From Anaeromassilibacillus sp. An200 (lineage in GTDB: Bacteria; Bacillota; Clostridia; Oscillospirales; Acutalibacteraceae): a DNA stretch of 64,000 nt. Below are positions 16,417 to 24,981 of this stretch, one piece after another. The notes beneath the pieces were generated by a model, which saw only the letters and a list, made by a program, of their open reading frames with translations, was not told the origin of the DNA and ran no database searches. Within the stretch, counting starts at the first letter, position 1, and each line of letters opens with the position of its first letter. The stretch lies in the NCBI RefSeq assembly GCF_002160025.1, contig NZ_NFJU01000002.1, positions 62,001 to 126,000 on the forward strand, read 5' to 3'. The translations under genes were made by a program, and so were the position numbers.

Positions 16417-16677
16417 GTGGAACAAAAGGACAGACAGAAACGAATCGCCAAGCTGCAATCCTTAATACAGGAGCTTTCTCCGAAAGAGCGGGACGCTGTC
16501 ATCTGGCTCATTCGTCATTTCCGTGTGGCAATGGAGCTGGTGAAATCAGAGCGCATGGAGCCCGATGAATGGGAAGCCTCTCTGCACCGTGCCATTGAGT
16601 CGGACGACGCTCTTATGAAAATACTGCTTCTTTACCATAAAATCTATTGGGAAGAACAAGATGAAATAAAACCTTAG
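16417..16677 (+). CDS. Unknown 86-residue helical protein, GTG start
   Basis: A small, charged, mostly helical protein with no signal peptide or membrane segment. Residues 10-30 (IAKLQSLIQELSPKERDAVI) resemble the spacing of a sigma-region-4-like helix, but the match is too weak to name. GTG 16417 is used because GGGGGAG lies 6-8 nt upstream and the reading continues without interruption. It lies 33 nt before the DUF1934 gene and may belong to the same transcript. The palindrome at 16322-16339 could be an operator for it. Confidence 0.6.
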   Translation: MEQKDRQKRIAKLQSLIQELSPKERDAVIWLIRHFRVAMELVKSERMEPDEWEASLHRAIESDDALMKILLLYHKIYWEEQDEIKP

Positions 16678-16710
16678 ATTACGCAAAGCGCGCGGGCGCG
16701 GAGGTATCAA

Positions 16711-17217
16711 ATGGAGGAAAATTATCTGATCTCCATCCTTGGGAGACAGGTCGTGAACGGGGAGCCGGAGGAGATCGAGGTGACGACCTTCGGCCAATAC
16801 TCGGAAAAGAACGGAAAACGGTACATCATGTACCGGGAATACGAGGATTCCGTGCCATCCTCAAAGGCGCGCACTTCCATCCTCAAGGTGGAGGAAGGCC
16901 GCGTGACGCTTCTGCGATCGGGCGGGGATGAGACGCGGCTGGTGCTGGAGCACGGCAGACGGCATTTGTGCCGCTATGATACAGGCTTCGGCGCGATGAC
17001 AGTGGGCGTATACACCCACGAGATGAAGAACGAGCTCGGGGACGATGGAGGCCGCCTGTCGGTGCGCTACACGCTCGACGTGAATTCGGCGCTCGCCAGC
17101 GTGAACGAGATTCTCGTCACCGTCCGCCCGGCTGGTGAAAAGCAGGATCCCGCACCCGGCCCGGAAACCCCGGACGCCGCCGCGGATTCAAAGACAGAAG
17201 AAAATCAGGAAAACTAA
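16711..17217 (+). CDS. DUF1934 (YwiB-like) beta-barrel protein
   Basis: A 168-residue protein of the DUF1934 family, a calycin-like beta-barrel of unknown function. Recognition rests on the pattern of an N-terminal YLISILGRQVVNGEPEEIEV, then TFGQYSEKNGKRYIMYREYE, SILKVEEGRVTLLRSG and the YTHEMKNELGDDGGRLSVRY strand, and on its position directly before argS, the same order as ywiB-argS in Bacillus. The last 30 residues are a Pro/Asp/Glu-rich tail. GGAGG precedes the ATG. It ends 22 nt before argS. Confidence 0.85.
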   Translation: MEENYLISILGRQVVNGEPEEIEVTTFGQYSEKNGKRYIMYREYEDSVPSSKARTSILKVEEGRVTLLRSGGDETRLVLEHGRRHLCRYDTGFGAMTVGVYTHEMKNELGDDGGRLSVRYTLDVNSALASVNEILVTVRPAGEKQDPAPGPETPDAAADSKTEENQEN

Positions 17218-17239
17218 CAGAAAGGCGTGAACCAAAACC

Positions 17240-18931
17240 ATGTCAAAGCTGGTACAACAAGCCACCCAGGAACTCAGAACCGCGATCGAGGCCGCCATGC
17301 GCGCCGCCATCGAGGACGGCTCTCTGCCGCAGGCGGATCTGCCCGCCTTTACGCTGGAGGTCCCCGCCGACCGAAGCCACGGCGACTGGGCCTGCAACGC
17401 GGCCATGGCGGGCGCTCGCGCCTTCCGTCAGGCTCCGCGCAAAATTGCGGAGTCCATTGCCTCCCACCTCGATCTGGCCCCCACCTATTTTGACCGGTGC
17501 GAGATTGCCGGGCCGGGCTTCCTCAACTTCTTTTTGAACCCGCGCTTTTACGCCGACGTTCTGCGCGACGTGGAAGCTTTGGGCAAAGACTACGGCCGCA
17601 GCGATTACGGCAAGGGCGAAAAGGTGATGGTGGAATTTGTTTCCGCTAACCCGACCGGCCCGATGCACATGGGCAACGCGCGCGGCGGCGCGCTGGGCGA
17701 CTGCCTGGCGGCTGTGCTGGACGCGGCAGGCTACGACGTGTGGCGTGAATTCTACGTCAACGACGCGGGCAACCAGATTGAGAAATTCGGTATTTCGCTG
17801 GAAGCGCGCTACCTGCAAATCCTCCAGGGCGAGGACGCGGTAGAATTTCCGGAGGACGGTTATCACGGCGACGACATCCGGGAGCATGCGCAGAATTATG
17901 TCAATGAGCACGGCGACGGCCTGCTCTCCGTGTCCCCCGAGGAGCGCCGCGCGGCGCTGGTGCAGTACGCGCTGCCGAAGAACATCGCCCGGATGCAGCG
18001 CGATCTGGAAAAGTACCGGATCCAGTATGACAAATGGTTCCTGGAAAGCACGCTGCACGAGGACGGCGAGGTGATGGAGATCGTCGACATCCTCACCAAA
18101 AAGGGCCTGACGTATGAGAAAGAGGGCGCGGTGTGGTACCGCGCGACTGATTTCGGCGCGGAGAAGGACGAGGTGCTGATCCGCCAGAACGGCAACCCGA
18201 CGTATTTTACCGCCGACATCGCCTACCACCGCAACAAGTTCAACCGCGGCTTCACCCGCTGCATCGACGTGTGGGGCGCGGATCACCACGGCCATGTGGC
18301 GCGTATGAAGGGCGCGATGGACGCGGTGGGCCTGGATGGCTCGAAGCTTGACGTGGTGCTGATCCAGCTGGTGCGCCTGGTGCGCGCCGGGGAAGTGGTG
18401 CGCATGAGCAAGCGCAGCGGTAAGGCGATCCAGCTTGCGGATCTGCTCGACGAGGTGCCGATCGACGCGGCGCGCTTCCTGTTCAACATGCGCGAGGCCA
18501 ACACGCAGATGGACTTCGACCTGGATCTGGCCGTGCAGGAGGATTCCCAGAACCCGGTGTACTATGTGCAGTACGCTCACGCGCGGATTTGCAGCCTGTT
18601 CCAGAAGCTGGCGGGCGAAGGGCTGACGCTACGCCCGTGCACCAGCGAGGAGCTGGCGCTGCTCAGCGCGCCGGAGGAGATCGAGCTGCTGCGGCATATC
18701 GCGTCGTACACCGACGAGATTGTGGCGGCGGCGCGCGGCTATGACCCGGCCCGTATCACGCGGTACGTCATCACGCTGGCGAACCTCTTCCACAGCTTCT
18801 ACAACGCCTGCCGCATCGGCGGCGAGGAGGATTCCCTGGCGCATGCGCGCTTGCAGCTGTGCTCCGCGGTGCTCACCGTGATCCGCAACGTGCTCGGCAT
18901 GTTCAAGATCACCGCGCCCGAGCGGATGTAA
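17240..18931 (+). CDS. argS: Arginyl-tRNA synthetase
   Basis: A 563-residue class I aminoacyl-tRNA synthetase. The N-terminal Add-1 domain is present; the HIGH-type motif appears in SANPTGPMHMGNARGG (about residues 133-148), ADHHGHVARMK lies in the catalytic core, and the KMSKS loop is MSKRSGKA (about 389-396). The C-terminal helical anticodon-binding domain includes YVQYAHARICSLFQKL and FHSFYNACRI. Length and order are normal. It follows DUF1934 closely and precedes the methyltransferase-like gene by 22 nt, suggesting one operon. Confidence 0.98.
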   Translation: MSKLVQQATQELRTAIEAAMRAAIEDGSLPQADLPAFTLEVPADRSHGDWACNAAMAGARAFRQAPRKIAESIASHLDLAPTYFDRCEIAGPGFLNFFLNPRFYADVLRDVEALGKDYGRSDYGKGEKVMVEFVSANPTGPMHMGNARGGALGDCLAAVLDAAGYDVWREFYVNDAGNQIEKFGISLEARYLQILQGEDAVEFPEDGYHGDDIREHAQNYVNEHGDGLLSVSPEERRAALVQYALPKNIARMQRDLEKYRIQYDKWFLESTLHEDGEVMEIVDILTKKGLTYEKEGAVWYRATDFGAEKDEVLIRQNGNPTYFTADIAYHRNKFNRGFTRCIDVWGADHHGHVARMKGAMDAVGLDGSKLDVVLIQLVRLVRAGEVVRMSKRSGKAIQLADLLDEVPIDAARFLFNMREANTQMDFDLDLAVQEDSQNPVYYVQYAHARICSLFQKLAGEGLTLRPCTSEELALLSAPEEIELLRHIASYTDEIVAAARGYDPARITRYVITLANLFHSFYNACRIGGEEDSLAHARLQLCSAVLTVIRNVLGMFKITAPERM

Positions 18932-18953
18932 GCCGCGCGGGGGAGAAAAAACC

Positions 18954-20135
18954 ATGAGAAAGCCGCCGTTTTCCCTGCCGTTCCTGCCGGACGGCGTTTC
19001 CGCCGCCCAGATGCACGATGCGGGGATGGAGGAAGGGGAGTGTCCCGCGCTCTGGGCACTGGAGCATCCCGACTTCATCCGCGCGCAGACGGAGCGTTTC
19101 CGCCGCGCGGGAGCGATGGCCCTTCTGGCCCCGACGCTCACGGCAAACCGGGAAATCCTTTCGCGGTTCGGGCTGGCCGATCGTGTGCGGGAGCTCAACG
19201 AAAGCGTCCTGCGCCTGACGGCGGAGAACGCGGGAGATTTGCCGGTGGGCGCGCGGATCGGGCCGTCCGGGATTGCGTTTTCGTATGAGGAAGCCGACCG
19301 ATTCGACGACATTTTCACCCTCTACCGCGAGCAGGTGCGCGCGCTGGAGGATGCGGGGGCGTCGTTCCTGCTGGTGGAGCGGCAGACCTCACTGGCGGAC
19401 ATGCGGGCGGCCATGTTGGCGGCGCGGCTGACGGATCTTCCCGTCATCGTGACCATGATGCCGGATCCCTTCGGGGAGACGGTGGAATTTTTGACCGCTT
19501 TGATCATCTTGCAGGCGATGGGGGCGGATGCGTTCGGGGTGGACAACATTTCCGCCGCCGACATGGAGGAGCTTCTGCGCGAGGCTCTGGCGCATGCGGA
19601 AATTCCGCTGGCGGCGCGGCTCTCCGTGCCGCACGCGATGTCCCCGCTGGACTTTGCACGGGATACGGCGCGGCTGGCGCAGGCGGGGGCCTGCGTGCTT
19701 GGCGCGGGCTCCGGCGCACGCCCGGAATACACGGCGGCGCTTGCGTCGAGCGCCCTGTGCTTCCCCCTGCCGGATGAAAGGGAAGCGGACAGCCATGCGG
19801 CGGCATCCCCGGACGGTGTGTTTTTCCTTGGGGACGATCTGGAGCTGAGCGAACCGCTCTTGTGCACCTCGCATCTGGACGACGATCTCATTGAGCTGGA
19901 GCACGGCTCCGCCAACGCGGCCCTGGTGCGGGTGGAATCCATTGACGACGCGCTTCTGCTCGCGGAGCACGGCCCGATGGCGCGCCTGCCGCTGGCCGTG
20001 TGGGCGGACTCTCTGCCTGTTCTGGAAGCGGCTCTGCGGTATTTCCAGGGACGTCTGATTGTCGATTCCAGTTCCCCGCTGGAGGAGAATGTGCTCGCCT
20101 CGCTGGCAGCGAAATATGGTGCGCTGCTGTACTGA
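18954..20135 (+). CDS. Homocysteine S-methyltransferase-like protein lacking the zinc cysteines
   Basis: A 393-residue protein whose first ~270 residues follow the TIM-barrel plan of the MetH/BHMT homocysteine-binding domain: an N-terminal DG.. strand, LLAPTLTANREIL, YREQVRALEDAGASFLLVER, FLTALIILQAMGADAFGVDN and a final VLGAGSGARPEY. In active enzymes the last two contain the zinc ligands (GxNC and GGCCG); here they read GVDNI (residue 199 is Ile) and GAGSG (252-253 are Gly-Ser). All three Cys ligands are therefore absent. The last ~120 residues form an extra domain. It is likely not a standard methyltransferase. GGGGGAG precedes the ATG. Last gene of the argS cluster, ending at a strong terminator. 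Confidence 0.7.
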   Translation: MRKPPFSLPFLPDGVSAAQMHDAGMEEGECPALWALEHPDFIRAQTERFRRAGAMALLAPTLTANREILSRFGLADRVRELNESVLRLTAENAGDLPVGARIGPSGIAFSYEEADRFDDIFTLYREQVRALEDAGASFLLVERQTSLADMRAAMLAARLTDLPVIVTMMPDPFGETVEFLTALIILQAMGADAFGVDNISAADMEELLREALAHAEIPLAARLSVPHAMSPLDFARDTARLAQAGACVLGAGSGARPEYTAALASSALCFPLPDEREADSHAAASPDGVFFLGDDLELSEPLLCTSHLDDDLIELEHGSANAALVRVESIDDALLLAEHGPMARLPLAVWADSLPVLEAALRYFQGRLIVDSSSPLEENVLASLAAKYGALLY

Positions 20136-20141
20136 TGTATC

Positions 20142-20192
20142 AAAAAAGCCCTCCGGCTCAGCCGCTATGATGCTGAGCTGGAGGGCTTTTTC
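20142..20192. terminator. Bidirectional terminator
   Basis: Long hairpin AAAGCCCTCCGGCTCAGC / GCTGAGCTGGAGGGCTTT with A run before and T run after. It serves the argS cluster and the convergent GGDEF/EAL gene, which stops at 20200. Confidence 0.92.
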
Positions 20193-20199
20193 TGTTTTC

Positions 20200-23100
20200 T
20201 CAGGCACCCTTGCTATCAGAGTCATCTCTCTTCTGATCCGCAAGCACGCCATAAAGCGCGTCGATTTCCAGAGGGTAATAATGGTAATAGCCCTGAATCA
20301 TGTCACAGCCGGACTCCCTGATCAGGATGTTCTGACCCTCGGTTTCCACTCCCTCCATGCACACCTTTTTTCCAAACCGGTGGCAGGCATAGACGATGCT
20401 GTAAATAAAATTCATCTTATCCACGGATTGTGCCATTTCCTTCAGCAGCGAGCGATCCAGCTTCACGATGCTTGTCGGATACTGCAAAAGCATCCGCAGG
20501 GAGGAATAACCGCTGCCGAAATCGTCGAGAGCGATCCGGATCCCCAGACGGCTGCATGTTTCCACAAAGTGAATCAGCTTTTCGGGCTGTTCATCCATGC
20601 AGCTTTCCGTCATCTCCGCGGCCAGACGGGATCCGTCGACCTTATATTTTTGAAGCACCTCTTCCATGAAATCCGGAAAGGTTTCGTCCGTCATCTGCTG
20701 CAGGCTGACGTTAAACGTGAGATAAAAATCCGGCGAATAGGACACCAGACGCATACAGGTGCATACGGCCTGTTCAAACACCCATCTGCCCACCAGATTG
20801 ATCATATTGTCCTTCTCCAGCATGGCGACAAATACATCCGGAGAAACGTCCCTGTCCCGGAACTTCCATCGGAGCAGCATTTCCCCGCCCACAATCTCCC
20901 CGGTCTGTGCGGAGACAACGGGCTGCACCACCACGCGGAAATTTTTCATACCGTGCAGCACATCATGGCTGAGCGCAAGCGCCATATTCGACATGTACCG
21001 CACCTTGGAAATATTCTCCTCGGAATATTCCACCGTCTCGCTGTTCACGTCGTGCTTGGCGATGCGCAGAAGCGAAACAAGCTGTTCCATAAAGTCGGCG
21101 GGCAGCAGGCTGGCAAGCGGATACTCCATCATCGCAAACGAACATGGCTGCGGGACAACGATCCCCATCAGGCGGTACCATTCCCCGACGATCTCCCGGA
21201 TCTGCTGCACAAGCTTTTTGCGCTGTCCCTCATAGGGGAACTCCACAAGCGCCGCGCAGCGCATCCCCTCCAGCCGGTAGAACGACACCCGATCGGTCAG
21301 CTGGTCCGTCAGGCTCTCCGTGATGGTGCGCACCAGATGGTCGCTGAACACACGCCCCCTGGTGCTGTTGATCTCGGAGATATTGTTGAAGCTGAAGGCA
21401 ATGACCAGCGCCTTCTGGCCGTCCCCCTTTATCTCCTCCAGGCGGCTGAACAAAGCGGCCTCCCGGGGGAAATTCGTGACGGAATCGACCACAAACTCAT
21501 CATCCTGGTGCGTAATCCGCCCGGAAAAGAAGAGCGGCGTGCTCCGTTCCTCGTTCCATTTCACAATCCCGTAGCTGCGGATCCACATGTTTTTCCCGTG
21601 CACATTGCGCACCTGGTAGCGCAGATCGTGGATCCCCCGCTTTTCACTGAGGATCGCCCTCATTTCCTTCCAGTACAGATTCCTTGCCTTATCCAGGGAA
21701 ATCCTCTGCGCCCAGGCCTGAATCAGCCCCGGCACAACATTGCTTTCAAATCCGAACTCGTCGCGCATGTTGTCGGAGATATAATACAGATCCTTCTGCA
21801 TATCCCCAAAGAAGAAATACCCCGTGCTGTTCTGCTGTGTCATGGATTTGAAAAGCTGCTCCATGTCATGGTAGGTCGTGCCGAGGAACTGATAAAAAAC
21901 GCTCCCCGTGTCCACCGTCTTTTCGATCTCCCTGCACGGCGGTATATGGCGGTTCACTTCCTGCACCCTGTAGTTGGAAGTATAGTATTTCCGCTTATCC
22001 TCATACATCACCTTATCCGCTTCTATGATCAATGCTTCCAGATCATAGGGCGGCTGGTCCGACCATACATCCCCTATCGCGATGTGATGCTTGTCGCCCT
22101 GCACGCGCTGATGCAGCCGTTTCACCTGATGAAGAAAGCTTTCCTTGTCGCAGTTCTGGAATACGGCGACAAATTCATCCCCGCCGATGCGGTACACCCA
22201 GGGGGTGTCCAGCGTGGTGTGGATCATTTCAAAGCAATATTGGATCAGCTGATCGCCGACACTGTGTCCCAATGCGTCGTTGGTCTGCTTTAATCCTGTG
22301 ATATCACAGTACACAATTCCCACGGAATGCAGGTTTTGAAACGCTTCGCTGTGTTCAAACATCGCATTGCGGTTGTAAGCACCCGTGAGCGGATCATGAA
22401 AGCTGAGCGTGTTCAGGTGGCGGAGCAGATCCCGGCGGCGAAGCAGCGCCACGATGAAGTAACCGATCACCTTGATCAGCGGAGCAACCAGCATCATCAT
22501 ATCCTCATTCGGGTTATCCACCCCGAGGAAGCCCACCACACTGTTTTCATTGAAAATCGGCCCTGCCACCAGGCGGGAAATATCCTGCGGCTTTAAGATG
22601 GCATAGGTGGTCGGATACTGATCGCGGATATCCTCGAGCGAATAGATCGTGACGAGCTCATTTCTCTCAAAGCGCTCATACCACCAGTTCACACTTTCCA
22701 TCGGAAGCTTTTGCAGAATCTCCTTCTGCTGCGACACATCGTCCGCACACCATTCATAGGTATTGCTCACAAATCCGTTCTGGGATTCAAAGATATACAC
22801 GCGGTCGCACTCAAAGGTTTTGCCTATGTATTCCAGCATCATGTGCAGGGATGCTTCCGGATCCGTGGTGGAAAAAATCCGCTGCAAACACTCATTCAAA
22901 ATGCTCTCACTGCGCGCGTAATAATACGGCACATTGCACACCACTTCGGAATCCACGTCAATGGCCAATTCCAGGCGGTAGCTTTTATTTTCACATTCAA
23001 TCAGGCTGTCTTTGATCAGAAAGCGTTTCCCCAAAACCGGATTGCTGTGCACCCAGGAAATGAATCTTCCTTTTTCCAGGACCGAGTTGGTACAGAAGGA

Positions 23101-23280
23101 GCAGGGCTCGTCGCATCCCTGCAGCACCTTGTAGCACTTTTTCCCCACATACTTTTCCTGATTTTTATAGCCGAGAGATTCCCGGAGCTTTCGATTCATA
23201 TAAACAATCTCATATGTTTCGGGATCGGAAACGTAAACCAGCTCATCAAATTCTTCAAAAAAATCCCAGAGAAAAGCCAT
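20200..23280 (-). CDS. PAS-GAF-GGDEF / PAS-GGDEF-EAL cyclic-di-GMP signalling protein
   Basis: A 1026-residue cytoplasmic protein, no clear membrane segment. Order: PAS (about 1-100, with a CxxC-type CDEPCSFCTN), GAF-like (about 110-280), GGDEF with an intact YRIGGDEFVAVF, a second PAS-like region (about 460-590), a degenerate GGDEF (YRLEGMRCAALVEF where GGDEF is expected), and a C-terminal EAL domain. The EAL motif is EML in GGEMLLRW, but the residues usually required remain: FNVS, AEMTES, ALDDFGSGYSSL, VKLDRS, EGVET and QGY. It may thus both make and break c-di-GMP. The start at 23280 follows AGGAGGAGG. Monocistronic, with a promoter at 23380-23408. Confidence 0.92.
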   Translation of the reverse strand: MAFLWDFFEEFDELVYVSDPETYEIVYMNRKLRESLGYKNQEKYVGKKCYKVLQGCDEPCSFCTNSVLEKGRFISWVHSNPVLGKRFLIKDSLIECENKSYRLELAIDVDSEVVCNVPYYYARSESILNECLQRIFSTTDPEASLHMMLEYIGKTFECDRVYIFESQNGFVSNTYEWCADDVSQQKEILQKLPMESVNWWYERFERNELVTIYSLEDIRDQYPTTYAILKPQDISRLVAGPIFNENSVVGFLGVDNPNEDMMMLVAPLIKVIGYFIVALLRRRDLLRHLNTLSFHDPLTGAYNRNAMFEHSEAFQNLHSVGIVYCDITGLKQTNDALGHSVGDQLIQYCFEMIHTTLDTPWVYRIGGDEFVAVFQNCDKESFLHQVKRLHQRVQGDKHHIAIGDVWSDQPPYDLEALIIEADKVMYEDKRKYYTSNYRVQEVNRHIPPCREIEKTVDTGSVFYQFLGTTYHDMEQLFKSMTQQNSTGYFFFGDMQKDLYYISDNMRDEFGFESNVVPGLIQAWAQRISLDKARNLYWKEMRAILSEKRGIHDLRYQVRNVHGKNMWIRSYGIVKWNEERSTPLFFSGRITHQDDEFVVDSVTNFPREAALFSRLEEIKGDGQKALVIAFSFNNISEINSTRGRVFSDHLVRTITESLTDQLTDRVSFYRLEGMRCAALVEFPYEGQRKKLVQQIREIVGEWYRLMGIVVPQPCSFAMMEYPLASLLPADFMEQLVSLLRIAKHDVNSETVEYSEENISKVRYMSNMALALSHDVLHGMKNFRVVVQPVVSAQTGEIVGGEMLLRWKFRDRDVSPDVFVAMLEKDNMINLVGRWVFEQAVCTCMRLVSYSPDFYLTFNVSLQQMTDETFPDFMEEVLQKYKVDGSRLAAEMTESCMDEQPEKLIHFVETCSRLGIRIALDDFGSGYSSLRMLLQYPTSIVKLDRSLLKEMAQSVDKMNFIYSIVYACHRFGKKVCMEGVETEGQNILIRESGCDMIQGYYHYYPLEIDALYGVLADQKRDDSDSKGA

Positions 23281-23379
23281 CGATTTCCTCCTCCTGCGGC
23301 CGTCCATCACTGCCTTTTTTGTCTATTCAAAGTGGAAATCCATGCGTTCCACCGAAAATTTCCATCTGTTTCCATCCAT

Positions 23380-23408
23380 CCTATACAAATTCAGTGTACT
23401 ATTTGCAA
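23380..23408 (-). promoter_or_regulatory. Promoter of the GGDEF/EAL gene
   Basis: TTGCAA (23403-23408), 17 nt, TATAGG (23380-23385), minus strand, about 100 nt before the start codon. 23409-23596 is AT-rich and contains only the region upstream of the divergent permease. Confidence 0.5.
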
Positions 23409-23596
23409 TCTTAAATTGCAAGCATTTTTTGTATAAAAATGTAAAATAACTTCTGCTGATAATTGTAAAAATATCAAAAACCACAAGCAGCGTCTGTTCA
23501 CTTTCTCTCATCTTAAACCAAGCTGCCATCTTGAAAACAGCACCCTTTTGTGCTATAATCCTCCCCGTTGCCAAACGAGGAAAGAGGAGAATACAC

Positions 23597-24718
23597 ATGT
23601 TAAAACGCTGCATGGGAAAAGGAATCCAATTTTTCAAAGCAGACCTCGTTTTTACCATTTCGCTGCTGCTCGCACTTTTGTCCATGCTTTTTGTCCCGCC
23701 GAACCCGGGCTATTTAAATTATCTCGATTACAGCGTGCTGGCCACGCTTTTCTGCCTGATGTGCGTGGTGGCAGGCTTTCGGAAAAGCGGGCTGCTTTCC
23801 TGGATCTCCCGCCATGTCCTGCGCCTGGCGCGGCATGCGCGCACCGTTTCGCTGCTGTTTGTTCTGCTGTGCTTTTTCTGCGCGATGCTTCTGACAAACG
23901 ATGTGTGCCTGACGGCTTTTGTCCCGCTCACGCTGGTGGTGCTGCACGGCTCATCGCCCCTTCGGATTGCCTGGGTCGTGGCGCTGGAGACAACCGCCGC
24001 CAACCTGGGAAGCATGCTGACTCCCATCGGAAACCCTCAGAACCTTTACTTATATGCCCACTACCAGATGGAGCCCGCCGCCTTTTTCTCCGCGGTAGCT
24101 CCGGTCTGCGCGGTCAGCTTTGTGATCCTCTTCGGCTGCGTGTTCCTCTCGGGACGCGGCAAGCCGCTGGAAGCGCCGGGAGAGGATGCCCCCCTGCAAA
24201 AGCGGCGTCTGGGCCTGCATCTGGTGCTGTTCGCCCTCTGCCTGCTCACCGTCCTGCGCGTGCTGGATTACCGGGTGAGCTTCCTTCTGGTGCTCGCGGC
24301 GCTGCTTGTTCTGGACCGGGAGATCCTTCCCGCCGTCGACTACCGGCTGCTCGGCACCTTCGCGGCCTTTTTCATCCTTGTGGGAAATCTCGGCTCGATC
24401 GGCGCGGTGCGTTCGTTCCTTGCGGAGCTGATGCAGGGCCGGGAGCTTCTCGTTTCCGTACTGGTCAGCCAGGTGACAAGCAATGTCCCGGCGGCCATTA
24501 TGCTCTCCGGCTTCACGGAGAACGGGCGCGCGCTCCTGCTCGGCACGAACATCGGCGGGCTCGGTACGCTGGTGGCCTCGCTGGCCAGCCTGATCTCGTA
24601 CCGTCTGTATCTTGGCGGGGAGAAGGCGCGGCCCGGTCTGTATCTGGGCATCTTCACCGCCCTGAATGTCTGCCTGCTTCTGATCCTGACGCCTTTTGCT
24701 TCCGCCGTGTGCCTTTGA
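23597..24718 (+). CDS. SLC13/ArsB-type anion permease
   Basis: A 373-residue membrane protein with about ten hydrophobic helices. LLTNDVCLTAFVPLTLVVL and TTAANLGSMLTPIGNPQNLYLY correspond to the two conserved substrate/sodium-binding loops of the ion-transporter (CitMHS, ArsB, SLC13) superfamily, including the SxLTPxGNPQN form common in this branch; a second half-repeat contains SQVTSNVPAAIMLSGF. Such proteins carry dicarboxylates, sulfate, phosphate or arsenite; which cannot be said. ATG 23597 follows AGAGGAG. A terminator overlaps its stop codon. Confidence 0.85.
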   Translation: MLKRCMGKGIQFFKADLVFTISLLLALLSMLFVPPNPGYLNYLDYSVLATLFCLMCVVAGFRKSGLLSWISRHVLRLARHARTVSLLFVLLCFFCAMLLTNDVCLTAFVPLTLVVLHGSSPLRIAWVVALETTAANLGSMLTPIGNPQNLYLYAHYQMEPAAFFSAVAPVCAVSFVILFGCVFLSGRGKPLEAPGEDAPLQKRRLGLHLVLFALCLLTVLRVLDYRVSFLLVLAALLVLDREILPAVDYRLLGTFAAFFILVGNLGSIGAVRSFLAELMQGRELLVSVLVSQVTSNVPAAIMLSGFTENGRALLLGTNIGGLGTLVASLASLISYRLYLGGEKARPGLYLGIFTALNVCLLLILTPFASAVCL

Positions 24719-24735
24719 GTGCGCGGCGGTTTTTT
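24702..24735 (+). terminator. Terminator of the anion permease gene
   Basis: CCGCCG (24702-24707) and CGGCGG (24724-24729) flank the stop codon and are followed by six T. Confidence 0.7.
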
Positions 24736-24858
24736 CTCCTGTTTTTATATTGCATCAGGAGACCGGTTTATTGCACGTTTTCCTCTCTTATGTGAAATTT
24801 TTCACAGAGACTGTCCCGGCTTCTTTCCTGTCCTTTTCGACGGATTTTGTCTTTTCTC

Positions 24859-24887
24859 TTGCTTTTTTGCTCTTTTTCCACTATCAT
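24859..24887 (+). promoter_or_regulatory. Possible promoter of the purine-type permease operon
   Basis: TTGCTT (24859-24864), 17 nt, TATCAT (24882-24887). It gives a leader of about 85 nt that runs straight into the hairpin at 24911-24939. Confidence 0.45.
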
Positions 24888-24910
24888 GAGAACAGCAGAG
24901 CATCTGGGAG

Positions 24911-24949
24911 CGCACCCCCGGCTTTTTGCCGGTGGGGCGTTTCTTTTTG
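24911..24949 (+). terminator. Attenuator-like terminator in the permease leader
   Basis: A 12-bp GC-rich stem with two mismatches (24911-24922 with 24928-24939) and a five-T loop, followed by TTTCTTTTTG. It lies about 35 nt before the permease start codon and after its likely promoter, so expression needs read-through. The remaining leader is too short for a known purine riboswitch. Confidence 0.6.
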
Positions 24950-24981
24950 TTTGCCCTCAAAAAAGAGAAAGGGTGTTGATT

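Noticed and set aside
24719-24981. Purine riboswitch before the permease/phosphoribosyltransferase genes
   Set aside because: The conserved purine-aptamer core could not be found and the leader after the likely promoter is too short; only an attenuator-like hairpin is supported.
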